From assembly GCA_017979445.1 (NCBI GenBank), contig CM030715.1, positions 30,663,090-30,727,089 on the forward strand: a DNA stretch of 64,000 bases, written 5' to 3'. This stretch comes from Akebia trifoliata. Taxonomy: Eukaryota; Streptophyta; Magnoliopsida; Ranunculales; Lardizabalaceae. The notes beneath the pieces were generated by a model. That model was not told the origin of the DNA and ran no database searches. It was given only the letters and a program-made list of their open reading frames with translations. This document shows, one piece after another, positions 10,801-21,288 of this stretch (the stretch's first letter is position 1; each line of letters begins with the position of its first letter). The translations under genes and the position numbers were made by a program.

Positions 10801-12151
10801 GATTATTGGATAGGTTGTCAATGGATTAGCACATTGGCAATCCTGCATCACATCCCCTAAATTTCATAGAAAAACTCAGATAAAAAAATATTAATAATAA
10901 AAAATTGAACTTGATCCAAGATTTAAAAAATGGACGGCTACCAAACCTCTACGGAGCTCTCAATGGTGAAAATTATTTGTTTTTTTTTTTTAAAGTTCAT
11001 AGAGGTTTGTCCCTCTACAACCCTGTGGCATCAGATCATATTTTTGGATGACACAAAGTGAGCTCAACGACCCTTAGTAAGAGTTGAAATCTTACTAAGT
11101 TAGTAAGACTAGTCTGATTCTTTCCCTCGAATGAAAAGAGGTTTCTACCGCTGGAAGTACAGTTGTACGTGGATCTAAATTCTAAAGTAACCCAATGGTA
11201 GAGCTGGGGAAAGTAGAGTTGTCAAATCTTAATGGGTCAGCTTAGGGATGTCAGAAAAAGCATGGGCTAAAGACCTAGCCCAAATATAGTTCTGGAGGGA
11301 GTTTCTTTGGGTTGGGGGTGGGCTTGGACCTCTTCCCTCAAGAACCAATCTGTTAAAGTCCGTACAAAAAGGTCTTTTGAATTTTTTTCAATGGGCCTAA
11401 CTGACTGTCGTGCCCTAGGCCCACTTTGTATCTTAGCTGCGGGTCGTGTTCAGATATTGTTAAGGCACGTAACCAGGCTCAATTTATACCCCTAGGCCGG
11501 GTTTTGGTTCTGTCCATTTCGGCCTGGACTTGGGTTAGGTTAGACCTGCTTTGTTAGTAGACCGGGGCTAGACCCAATTCATCTTTAGGGCTGGGTTCAG
11601 GCTTGGGAGGTAAGCCCATTGAGCAATCTGGCAGAATAACACATACTTATAATTTTATTTATAATTCGTGAAACAAATCGAAAACAACAGTGAAATTCAA
11701 TTCTTTCAAAAAATAGAGAATTTTTTGACTTTTTAACAATTATTCATTTCTAGAAAGAAAAAAATAAGTTATAAAAATTGGTTAAAAACAAGAGCCCTAA
11801 TTTATTTAAAATGTTTTCTTCTTATAATCTAAACCAATATCCAATATGCTCCCTCACCCACTTCTCAGCCCACAAGGCTTCACCTAGGCAAACACTTAGC
11901 CATCTCATACTAAGCATATTTATGAAGTTTCGTATTAATATACAATTAGCTCTTAATTTAAAACTTATTTCATGGTATTTTAAAATGCAAGAATTAAAAT
12001 GTTAAAAATTAGGAATTAAACTTTTAATCTTAAGCATTAGATTTATAACTAATAGTTGAAAAGATCATGCAATGAAAATGTTTCAGAATTTATCGTAAAT
12101 ATATGAGGATTTTCTTTACTTGATTTATAAATTCGACATTTTTAATTTTTT
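10801..12151. other. non-coding intergenic
   Basis: No gene recognised. Between 11210 and 11640 lie repeated GGGC/GGCC-containing phrases (AGCCCAAATATAG, GGCCTGGACTTGGG, GGGCTGGGTTCAGG) of the kind seen in dispersed plant repeats; similar wording recurs near 52960-53100 and 55140-55300. No ends could be fixed. Confidence 0.35.
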
Positions 12152-12656
12152 TGTTAGGGTTGATGATATAAAATCATCATTCTTTTGTTTCTTAAGGTTA
12201 ACGGGTTTTGTCTTTTGGGTAATGTCATTTCTTTAGTTTATGAGAAATAAAAGGAGTTCCTAAATGGTAGTTGTTGTCCATAAAAGGGATTTCTCTAAAA
12301 TGGGATTTTCTCATTTGTTAGAGAGTATGAGAAAATATTGAGTCTCTATGTATGTATGTATTTCTTCTTCTCATCTAAAATATAAATGCTCAAAGTTCTT
12401 GAGGGTGATCCTTCACATTATAGTCACAAGCTTGTGACAACGGGAGTGAGATCGATTTCTTATTTAGATTCTTACTAGAGTTGGATTTAAAGATTTTGTG
12501 GGTTCCACCGGAGATAATTGGAAGTAAGTATGCATCTTCATTCTTGTAATTTATTCCTTGAGTAATGGATTTCTACTTGTCGGCTTTCCCGTAAACGTAA
12601 CCCCATTGTAGGTGAACCACATATATCTTGTGTTATAAGTGTGTTAATTTCCTACA
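12152..12656 (+). mobile_element. solo LTR, Ty1/copia type
   Basis: Starts TGTTAGGGTTGATGATATAAAATC and ends near TTAATTTCCTACA, giving TG...CA ends. Typical copia LTR content is visible: a GGGTTCCACCGGAGATAATTGG stretch, then TCCCGTAAACGTAACC...GTGAACCACATATATCTTGTGTT, the conserved U5 motif of plant copia LTRs. No primer-binding site follows, so this is a solo LTR or a 3' LTR whose interior is gone. A target duplication was not clear. Confidence 0.55.
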
Positions 12657-13649
12657 TTATTTATTATTAGTTGCATTTGTTTTACAACACATTCTTGAGG
12701 TTTGATTGTTGAAATTGATTGCTTTGATGTTAAAAGGGATTAATTTTAATAACCGAATTTCTGTGTGTGGCTTGGGATCTAGTCACAACATATCTCATGC
12801 TTTATTTATATTCTTGAGATATTTGTCTTTCCCTAGACCTTACCTGACTACATGAATGTTCACGTTAAAAAAAATAATTTTATACATATATTCAACTTAA
12901 ACTCTTCTCATACTGTATATTTTACCATTCTTTGTAGTTTTTCTTAATTTTTAATGAATTATCAATTTTTTTTTTTTTGATTGATAAATTATCGAATATT
13001 TATTTCAACTCATACCCAAATTGATTCCATAAAGAATAATTGTCATTTGCTCAGTAGCTAACTATGAATTAAGCATCATTTTAGTTGTCGAATCATCCTT
13101 TGGTCTACCTATTTAATCATCCCTCTTTTCAGTCGCTATAAATAAAAATATTTGACTTATTCAATATTCATAAGAAATTACTACTTTCAGGGCCCATTTT
13201 ACTACCTCTAGAATATAAATGAAGTAATTTCTAACTGTAAGAAGATTTGAGCATGGACGTCATAAACAGCTATGTGTGTAGATTAAGTCCAAAAATAGAA
13301 AAGATAGCCAAGTAATCACGGAATCACCAACAATTTTATTTTTGATGTGCACGTCTAGGAAGGATGGGCCAAAGACTAATGAGTGAGTGGGCCATGTAGC
13401 AAGTAAAAAGGATAGAGTAAAGTAGCTCAAATCCCATGGTAGTTGTATCCAAACTCTACAAGGCAAAGGCCCATTTGGCATATCTTATTTAAACCCAAAT
13501 CAAACAATACCCAAAGGGATGTCTAGAATTCTCATTGGGCTTAGGCTTTAAGAGGCAAAATAGTAGCACAGGGGACTTTTTCCTAAGAAGAGTGGGCTCA
13601 ACCTGCAAAGGTCAAATACAATATAATTGACATTAAAGAAGCCAGCTCC
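12657..13649. other. non-coding intergenic
   Basis: No gene recognised. The minus frame at 13260-13481 has no family resemblance. Confidence 0.4.
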
Positions 13650-14984
13650 AGCTCCAGAAGCTAGCTTATGAAAGAAGTAAAAATCCAGAGCCTAAAAAGC
13701 TACATCCAACAGAAGCTTATTCGTTACAAAAGCACATAAGCCAAAAATTGATGTTTGTTTGATAGTTTTTTATTACTAGATTATTATAAAATGACCAGAA
13801 TACCCTTACTGTTGATAATACACCCATAATGCACAAAAAATTAGCAGAATACCTTAACAAATATATAATTACAATATATATATATATAATAAATTTATAT
13901 TAAAAAATTATAAAAATAATTATTTTAATAAATTTATAAAATTTATAATTCTATTAAAATTTCGATAGCATCTCCTCTTAAAAATAAATATATGATAAAG
14001 AAAATACCTGCATAATATACAATCAACATCCACATAAAGATGAAAGGTGTTTTGGTAATAAAGTAGTGATGATGAATTGCTTTTGATCTTTGTAGTAAAG
14101 ATGAAGGGTATTTTGATAATTCTGTTTTATTTTTTTAGGTTAAGTTTGATTGAAAATTTGATTAAAGATTAAGGGTATTTTGATAAAGATGAAGGGTATT
14201 TTGATAATTTTATTTTATTTTTTAAGGTTAAGTTTGGTAGAAAATTTAATTAAAGATGAAGGGTATTTTGGAAGATGAAAGGTATTTTGGAAGATGAAGG
14301 GTATTTTGATAATTAGTAAAGATGAAGGGTATTTTTGGTAATTTCTTTTTAGTTTTAAGGTTAAGTTTAGTTGGAAATTTAATTAAAAATGATAGGTATT
14401 TTGATAATTGGTAAAGATGAAGGGTATTTTGATAATTTTATTTTATTTTTTAAGATTAAGTTTGGTTGAAAATGTGATTAAAGATGAAGGGTATTTTGGT
14501 AATTCCATTTTATTTTTTAAGGTTAAGTTTGATTGAAAATTTGATTAAAAATAAAGGGTATTTTGGTAAAGTCGAAGGGTATTTTGATAATTCCTTTTTG
14601 TTGTTTTAAGGTAAAGTTTAGTTGAAAATTTGATTAAAGATGAAGGGTATTTTTGGAAGATGAAGGGTATTTTGGTAAATATGAAGGGTATTTTAGTTAT
14701 CTCATTTCATTTTTTAAGGTTAAGTTTAGTTGAAAATTTGATTAAAGATGAAGGGTATTTTGGTAATTACACTTGAAATGTTTTTATATTTTTGGCTTCC
14801 AACAAAAGCCATTTGAAGAAGCCTCTCTTGGGCAATTTCTTTTAAGAGCTAATTTTGGGTTTCAATTGAAATCTACGGGAGTCAAAAAAGCCCAAACGAA
14901 CATCATTTATCTGACTTTTTTGGCTTAAAAGCTAAAAAAGTAAAAAAAAAACTAGCTACTGAAATTAAAAAGAACAAGGCCTAA
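13650..14984. mobile_element. non-autonomous element carrying a minisatellite, copy 1
   Basis: Flanks of the central repeat match copy 2 at 48988-50282 base for base over long stretches: on the left GAAGCTTATTCGTTACAAAAGCAC and AGCAGAATACCTTAA; on the right AAAAGCCATTTGAA, CCCAAACGAACATCATTTAT and AGAACAAGGCCTAA. Both copies begin and end at similar points, so this is a dispersed unit rather than a locus-specific repeat. No coding capacity. An AT-rich segment with (TA)n lies near 13875-13890. Outer ends are approximate. Confidence 0.65.
14040..14768 (+). repeat. minisatellite, GATGAAGGGTATTTTG units
   Basis: Tandem arrangement of a unit near 67 bp: GATGAAGGGTATTTTGRTAAT, then a T-rich spacer ending in TTTTTTAAGGTTAAG, then TTTGGTTGAAAATTTGATTAAA. 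The first 17-19 bases are also repeated alone two or three times in a row (for example near 14270-14330 and 14640-14690), giving a two-level repeat. Confidence 0.85.
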
Positions 14985-15010
14985 ACTTTCAGGAAAGTGA
15001 ACTATGTAGC

Positions 15011-15320
15011 ATATACATATTTACTCATATATCTACAAGGTGTTTTGTCCTATGTGGCTAAAAGTTTCGGATCGAGATCATCCTCACAAAAAATCAGCTC
15101 GATCTGAAATTTTTAACCTTGTCAAAAGTGATTTAAAAAAAATGGACGGTTCACGATTCTTCAACTCATAAATATGGGGTTAGAAGTTTTAGAATTAGCT
15201 GATTTTTTGTGGGGATGATCTCCTCATTATAGAGATCATCCTCACCAAAATCAGCTCAATCCGAAACTTTAGCCCACATAGGACAAAACATGTTGTAGAT
15301 ATATGAGTAGATATGTGTGT
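15011..15320. mobile_element. TA-linked family relative with ATCTACAA arms
   Basis: Outer arms ATATACATATTTACTCATATATC and its complement GATATATGAGTAGATATGTGTGT. Inside are ACAAGGTGTTTTGTCCTATGTGG / CCACATAGGACAAAACATGTTGT, then two GATC palindromes separated by ATGGACGGTTCACGATTCTTC. The plan matches units in the 16.5-21.3 kb array, but the ends are different and not set in a long TA tract. Confidence 0.75.
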
Positions 15321-15617
15321 ACACAAATCTTGATCCATATAATCAGTAAAGGCAACATACGAAGGAGTAGTTCTGTTTCATTGATCGTTCACCATGATCT
15401 CAACATGATCATGTTGACAAACTCCAACATAGGATTATGTCGTCCCAAAATCGATTCTGATCACATGACCTTCACCTTTACCAGTCATTTCATTAGATCA
15501 AATCGATCAAAATCACAAAAAATCGAGAATATAGAAAGAGGTGAGGGAAGAAGAAGGGTAGAGCAACAAAATTGTTCGTTAGAGACAAAGTCTCTCTGTT
15601 TTATTTTGGGTTTTAAG

Positions 15618-16336
15618 TAGGGGTGCAACTTAATTCGGTTCAAACGAGAACCGAACCAATCCGTGAATTTTGGATTGGGTTGGTTTGGTTTTAACTAAAT
15701 AATGGTTCAGTTCGGATTAAAAAAATTAAGAACCTATAGGTTCAGTTCGATTTTCGATTCAGGGTTTGTAAATAACCGAACCAAACCAAGAACCGAATCA
15801 AAATAGAATTTTAAAATATAAATATAAATTTTTTTTAAACCCTTACCCTCTTTACTCTTTCTCTCTCTCCTCTATCTCGTCTCTGCAATCGGTTCTTCCC
15901 TGTGACGGTGCAACTTGCGATCTGTCCCTCCCTGCGACGGTGCGACCTACAATCGATCCCCCTCTCTCTCTCTCTCTCTCTCGTCTCTACAATCGATTCC
16001 TCTGTGTGACGGTACAACCTGCGATCTGTCCCTCCCTGCAACAGTGCGACCTACAATCGATCCCTCTCTCTATCTCTATCTCTCTCTCTCTTAAGCTGCA
16101 AATCAAATTCACGATGGAAGAGATGACGGAAGTTCTCCTCTTCGATAAAAAACGAGGGAATTTCTTTGCAACCCATGGAACCGAACAGAACCAAACCGAA
16201 TTAAGGTCGGTTTGGATTGGTTTGATTCTAGACTAATTCAGTTCGGTTCTGGTTCTCATATAATGGAACCGATCTTGATCGGTTCGATTTTGATTTTACT
16301 CTAAACCGAACCAACCCGAACCAAGTTGCACCCCTA
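15618..16336. mobile_element. hAT-type non-autonomous element
   Basis: Ends are TAGGGGTGCAACTTAATTCGG and, inverted, CCGAACCAAGTTGCACCCCTA. Flanks are GTTTTAAG on the left and ATTTTAAG on the right, matching at 7 of 8 positions, which fits the 8-bp target duplication of hAT elements. Both halves are rich in AACCGAACC. The centre has two copies of a TGCGATCTGTCCCTCCCTG segment separated by CT microsatellite. Overlapping open frames on both strands (15835-16236) are by-products. Confidence 0.75.
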
Positions 16337-16529
16337 ATTTTAAGTGATGGAGGGATGTGAAATTAAATAGACTCTTTTTAAAGGAGGATGGAATAAAAAA
16401 TATATAAATTTATAACTTAAAGGAAAAACATATTTCAATCCTTAGATCGAACGCGATCTAACGACTGAGATCGTTTGTGCGGATATGAGTAGATATATGT
16501 GTACACGGAACGCAACTCTATATATATAT

Positions 16530-16879
16530 GGGTCGGGTTCTGCAACACACATTGCGACACACATATAGACAACGTGTTTGTCTTATATGGGCAAAAATGT
16601 TTGGAATGGGCTGATTTTTTGTGAGGATGATCTCTGTGATGAGGGGATCATCCTGGCAAAAAATCATCCCATTCCAAAACTTGTAACCCCATCAAAATTG
16701 ATTTACAAAAATTGGACGGTCTAGAAGTTTCATAATGAGCTGATTTTTGGCAAGGATGATCTCCTCACCACAGAGATCATCCTTACAAAAAATCAGCCCA
16801 TTCCAAACATTTTTATCCATATAAGACAAAACACGTTGTCTATATGTGTGTTGAAATGGTTGTCGTTTGAACCTGACCC
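16530..16879. mobile_element. TA-linked element, unit A
   Basis: Ends GGGTCGGGTTC and GAACCTGACCC. Outer arms of the ACACACAT-ATAGACAACGTGTTTGTC type. P1 and P2 palindromes are separated by ATTGGACGGTCTAGAAG. 350 bp. Left TA tract 16519-16529, right TA tract 16880-16894. Confidence 0.9.
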
Positions 16880-16894
16880 TATATATATATATAT

Positions 16895-17279
16895 GAGAGC
16901 GGTTCGACAGCCCTAAAGTTTGCCAAGTTTTGTGCCAAACATTTTTTGTAAATCACTTTTGATGGGGTTAGAAATTTTGGAATTGGCTGATTTTTTATGA
17001 GGATAATCTCTACGGTGAAGAGATCATCCTCACAAAAAAATCAGCTCATTTTGAAACTTCTAACCCTAGTTTACAAGTTGAAGAATTGTGAACCGTCCAA
17101 TTTTTGTAAATCACTCTTAATGGGGTTAGAAGTTTTGGAATAGGCTGATTTTTGGTGAGATTATCTCCTCGTCATAGAGATCATCCTCTCAAAAAATCAG
17201 CTCATTCCAAAGTTTATAACCCATATTTTAAAAAATGTTTGACACCAAACTTGGCAAACTTTAGGGCTGCTGAACCGTC

Positions 17280-17281
<2 letters not shown>
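16895..17281. mobile_element. TA-linked element, unit B
   Basis: Ends GAGAGCGGTTCGACAGCCC and GGGCTGCTGAACCGTCCC. Outer arms CTAAAGTTTGCCAAG / CTTGGCAAACTTTAG, a type not seen in the other eleven units. 387 bp. Contains extra GTAAATCACTTTTGATGGGG next to P1. Confidence 0.9.

Positions 17282-17346
<65 letters not shown>
17282..17346. repeat. (TA)n microsatellite, 65 bp
   Basis: The longest TA tract of this array, joining units B and C. It runs as perfect TA repeats to GGGTCAGG at 17347. Confidence 0.97.
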
Positions 17347-17350
<4 letters not shown>

Positions 17351-17726
17351 CAGGTTCAAACGACAATCATTTCAACACACATATAGACAACGTGTTTTGT
17401 CTTATATGGGAAAAAATGTTTGGAATGGGCTGATTTTTTGTGAGGATGATCTCTGTGGTGAGGAGATCATCCTTGCCAAAAATCAGTTCATTATGAAACT
17501 TCTAGACCGTCCAATTTTTGTTGAAAAATTATAGACCGTCCAATTTTTGTAAATCAATTTTGATGGGGTTACAAGTTTTGGAATGGGATGATTTTTTGCC
17601 AGGATGATCCCCTCATCACAGAGATCATCCTCACAAAAAATCAGCCCATTCCAAACATTTTTGCCCATATAAGACAAACACATTGTCTATATGTGTGTCG
17701 CAATGTGTGTTGCAGGAATCCGACCC
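17347..17726. mobile_element. TA-linked element, unit C
   Basis: Ends GGGTCAGGTTCAAACGACA and TGCAGGAATCCGACCC. Outer arms like unit A (ATAGACAACGTGTTTTGTC). The centre has a short local duplication of AGACCGTCCAATTTTTG (about 17504 and 17532). 380 bp. Confidence 0.9.
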
Positions 17727-17765
<39 letters not shown>

Positions 17766-17768
<3 letters not shown>

Positions 17769-18147
17769 CAGCGTTATTACGACCCCCTTTGCGACCCCCT
17801 TTGCGACACACCTTTTTGTCTTATATGGGAAAAAATGTTTGGAATGGGCTGATTTTTTGTGAGGATGATCTCTATGGTGAGGGATCATCCTGGCAAAAAA
17901 TCAGCCCATTCCAAAACTTCTAGACCGTCCGATTTTTGTTGAAAAATTATAGACCGTCCAATTTTTGTGTAAATCAATTTTGATGGGGTTAGAAGTTTTG
18001 GAATGGGATGATTTTTTGCCAGGATGATCCCCTCAGCATAGAGATCATCCTCACAAAAAATCAGCCCATTCCAAACATTTTTTCCCATATAAGACAAAAA
18101 GGTGTGTCGCAAAGGGGGTCGCAAAGGGGGTCGTAATAACGTGACCC
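17766..18147. mobile_element. TA-linked element, unit D
   Basis: Ends GAACAGCGTTATTACGACC and GGTCGTAATAACGTGACCC. Arms carry CCCCTTTGCGACCCCCTTTGCGACACACC and its complement, so the arm tip is itself a short tandem repeat. The centre has the same AGACCGTCC duplication as unit C. 382 bp. Confidence 0.9.
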
Positions 18148-18162
18148 TATATATATATATAT

Positions 18163-18540
18163 GGGTCACGTTCCTGAGACTCATATTGCGACTCACATTG
18201 CGACACACCGTTTTGTCTTATATGGGCAAAAATGTTTGGAATGAGCTGATTTTTTGTGAGGATGATCTCTGTGATGAGGGGATCATTGGCAAAAAATAAT
18301 TCCATTCCAAAACTTCAAGCCCATCAAAATTGATTTACAAAAATTGGACGGTCTATAATTTTTCAACAAAAATTGGACGGTCTAGAAGTTTCATAATGAG
18401 CTGATTTTTGGCAAGGATGATCTCCTCACCATAGAGATCATCCTCACAAAAAATCAGCCCATTCCAAATATTTTTGCCCATATAAGACAAAACGGTGTGT
18501 CGCAATGTGAGTCGCAATATGAGTCTTCGGAACGCTGTTC
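18163..18540. mobile_element. TA-linked element, unit E
   Basis: Ends GGGTCACGTTCCTGAGACTC and GAGTCTTCGGAACGCTGTTC. Arms ATTGCGACTCACATTGCGACACACC. The end GGGTCACGTT is shared with the right end of unit D in opposite sense, across a 15-bp TA tract. 378 bp. Confidence 0.9.
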
Positions 18541-18554
18541 TATATATATAATAT

Positions 18555-18941
18555 GGGGGGTCCCGTTCGGCACCCTTAGTTTTGCCACACACACTTTAAC
18601 AACAACGCGTTTTGTCTTACATGGGTTAGAAGTTTCGGAATGAGCTGATTTTTGGTGAGGATGATCTCTATGGTGAGGAGATCATCCTCACCAAAAATCA
18701 GCTCATTCCAAAACTTCTAACCCCATCAAATTGATTTACAAAAAATGGACGGTCCACGATTTTTTAACGTGTAAACATGGGGCTAAACATTTCGGAATGG
18801 GCTGATTTTTGGTGAGGATGATCTTCTAATCATAGAGATCATCCTCACCAAAAATCAGCCCATTCCAAAACTTCTAACCCATGTAGGACAAAAAACGTTT
18901 GTTAAAGTGTGTGGTAAAACTTAAGGTGCTGAACATTTCCC
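18555..18941. mobile_element. TA-linked element, unit F
   Basis: Ends GGTCCCGTTCGGCACCC and GGTGCTGAACATTTCCC. Arms of the AGTTTTGCCACACACACTTTAACAA type. The two tips differ (GTCCCGTTCGG against GGAAATGTTCAG when both are read inward), which marks orientation. 387 bp. Confidence 0.9.
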
Positions 18942-18963
18942 TATATATATATATATATATATA

Positions 18964-19338
18964 GGGAAATGTTCAGCAACAAACATTTTGACAAACATTT
19001 GGCAAAACATTTTTCAAAACATGGGTTAGAGGTTTTGGAATGGGCTGATTTTTGGTGAGGATGATCTCTACGGTGAGGAGATCATCATCACCAAAAATCA
19101 GCCCATTCCAAAACTTCTAACCCCATCAAAAATGGTTTATAAAAATGGACGGTCCACGATTTTTCAACTTGTAAACTGGGGCTAGAAGTTTTGGAATGGG
19201 CTGATTTTTGGTGAGGATGATCTCCTCACCGTAGAGATCATCCTCACCAAAAATCAGCCCATTCCAAAACCTCTACCCATGTTTTGAAAAATGTTTTGCC
19301 AAAATGTTTGTCAAAATGTTTGTTGCTGAAAGGGACCC
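18964..19338. mobile_element. TA-linked element, unit G
   Basis: Ends GGGAAATGTTCAGCAAC and GTTGCTGAAAGGGACCC, i.e. tip types reversed relative to unit F. Arms AAACATTTTGACAAACATTTGGC. Palindrome P1 spans 19037-19109 and P2 19193-19265; between them lies ATGGACGGTCCACGATTTTTC. 375 bp. Confidence 0.9.
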
Positions 19339-19348
19339 ATATATATAT

Positions 19349-19708
19349 GGGTAGCATTCAATGGCAAACTTTTTAGCAAACTTTTTGGCAAAACATTTTT
19401 CAAAACATGAGTTAGAGGTTTTGAAATGGGCTGATTTTTGGTGAGGATGATCTCTAGGGTGAGGAGATCATCATCACCAAAATCAGCCCATTCCAAAACT
19501 TCTAACCCCATCAAAAACAGTTTACAAAAAATGGACGGTCCACAATTTTTCAACTGTAAACATGGGTTAGAAGTTTTGGAATGGGCTGATTTTTGGTGAG
19601 GATGATCTCCTCACCGTAGAGATCATCCTCACCAAAAATCAGCCCATTCCAAACCTCTAACTCATGTTTTGAAAAATGTTTTGCCAAAAAGTTGGCCATT
19701 GAACGCCC

Positions 19709-19711
<3 letters not shown>
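19349..19711. mobile_element. TA-linked element, unit H
   Basis: Ends GGGTAGCATTCAATGGC and GGCCATTGAACGCCCCCC. Arms AAACTTTTTAGCAAACTTTTTGGC. 363 bp; slightly shortened on the right arm. Confidence 0.9.
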
Positions 19712-19740
<29 letters not shown>

Positions 19741-19742
<2 letters not shown>

Positions 19743-20117
19743 GTGGCGTTCAAGGGCCAACTTTTTAGCAAACTTTTTGGCAAAACATTTTTCAAAACAT
19801 AGGTTAGAGGTTTTGGAATGGGCTGATTTTTGGTGAGGATGATCTCTACGGTGAGTAGATGATCATCACCAAAAATCAGCCCATTCAAAACTTCTAACCC
19901 CATCAAAAACAGTTTATAAAAAATGGACGGTCCACGATTTTTCAACTTGTAAACATGGGTTAGAAGTTTTGGAATGGGCTGATTTTTGGTGAGGATGATC
20001 TCCTCACCGTAGAGATCATCCTCACCAAAAATCAGCCCATTCCAAAACCTCTAACCTATATTTTGAAAAATGTTTTGCCAAAAAGTTTGCTAAAAAGTTG
20101 GCCCTTGAACGCCCCCC
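19741..20117. mobile_element. TA-linked element, unit I
   Basis: Ends GGGTGGCGTTCAAGGGCC and GGCCCTTGAACGCCCCCC; same arm type as unit H (CAACTTTTTAGCAAAC). H and I are adjacent and close in sequence, so one may be a local copy of the other. 377 bp. Confidence 0.9.
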
Positions 20118-20134
20118 TATATATATATATATAT

Positions 20135-20511
20135 GGGTCCCGTTCGGCACCCTAAGTTTTACCACACACTTTAACAAACGCGTTTTGTCTTACATGGGTT
20201 AGAAGTTTCGGAATGAGCTGATTTTTGGTGAGGATGATCTCTATGGTGAGGAGATCATCCTCACCAAAATCAGCTCATTCCAAAACTTCTAACCCCATCA
20301 AAATTGATTTACAAAAATGGACGGTCCACGATTTTTCAACGTGTAAACATGGGGCTAAACATTTCGGAATGGGCTGATTTTTGGGGAGGATGATCTTCTA
20401 AACATAGAGATCATCCTCACCAAAATCAGCTCATTCCAAAACTTCTAACCCATGTAGGACAAACAACGTTTGTTAAAGTGTGTGGTAAAACTTAGGGTGC
20501 TGAACATTTCC
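20135..20511. mobile_element. TA-linked element, unit J
   Basis: Ends GGGTCCCGTTCGGCACCC and GGGTGCTGAACATTTCC. Same arm type and same orientation as unit F, 1.6 kb away, and very similar along its length. 377 bp. Confidence 0.9.
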
Positions 20512-20532
20512 TATATATATATATATATATAT

Positions 20533-20896
20533 GGGTCCCTTTCAGCACAAACATTTTGGCAAAACATTTTTCAAACATGGGTTAGAGGTTTTGGAATGGG
20601 CTGATTTTTGGTGAGGATGATCTCTACAGTGAGGAGATCATCATCACAAAAATCAGCCCATTCCAAAACTTCTAGCCCCATGTTTACAAGTTGAAAAATC
20701 GTGGACCGTCCATTTTTTGTAAACCATTTTTGATGGGTTAGAAGTTTTAGAATGGGCTGATTTTTGGTGATGATGATCTCCTCACCGTAGAGATCTTCCT
20801 CACCAAAAATCAGCCCATTCCAAAGCCTCTAACCCATATTTTGAAAAATGTTTTTGCCAAAATGTTTGTCAAAATGTTTGTTGCTGAACATTTCCC
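20533..20896. mobile_element. TA-linked element, unit K
   Basis: Ends GGGTCCCTTTCAGCAC and GTTGCTGAACATTTCCC. Arm type of unit G (AAACATTTTGGCAAAAC). The core is inverted relative to G: the centre reads AAATCGTGGACCGTCC. 364 bp. Confidence 0.9.
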
Positions 20897-20910
20897 TATA
20901 TATATATATA

Positions 20911-21288
20911 GGGAAATGTTCAGCACCCTAAGTTTTACCACACACTTTAACAAACGTTTTTTGTCCTACATGGGTTAGAAGTTTTGGAATGAGCTGATTT
21001 TTGGTGAGGATGATCTCTATGTTTAGAAGATCATCCTCCCCAAAAATCAGCCATTCCGAAATGTTTAGTCCCATGTTTACACGTTGAAAAATCGTGACCG
21101 TCCATTTTTTGTAAATCAATTTGATGGGGTTAGAAGTTTTGGAATGAGCTGATTTTTGGTGAGGATGATCTCCTCACCATAGAGATCACCCTCACCAAAA
21201 ATCAGCTCATTCCGAAACTTCTAACCCATGTAAGACAAAACACGTTTGTTAAAGTGTGTGGTAAAACTAAGGGTGGCGAACGGGACCC
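20911..21288. mobile_element. TA-linked element, unit L
   Basis: Ends GGGAAATGTTCAGCACCC and GGGTGGCGAACGGGACCC. An inverted relative of units F and J (AAGTTTTACCACACACTTTAAC arms). Followed by a (TA)n tract to 21307, where the array stops at ACCAAGAAGGCC. 378 bp. Confidence 0.9.

Noticed and set aside
15835..16236. Overlapping Arg-rich and Ser/Leu-rich frames
   Set aside because: They are produced by CT/GA microsatellite inside the hAT-type element.
17152..18592. Several open frames on both strands containing YMGKNVWNGLIFCEDDL-like text
   Set aside because: The same peptide text recurs in many units and both strands because the palindromic core is repeated; it is not a protein family.
19311..21119. 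Minus frames with repeated GLEVL-WLIFGDDDLL and ILTKNQPIPK text
   Set aside because: They are translations of the GATC palindromes of units G to L.
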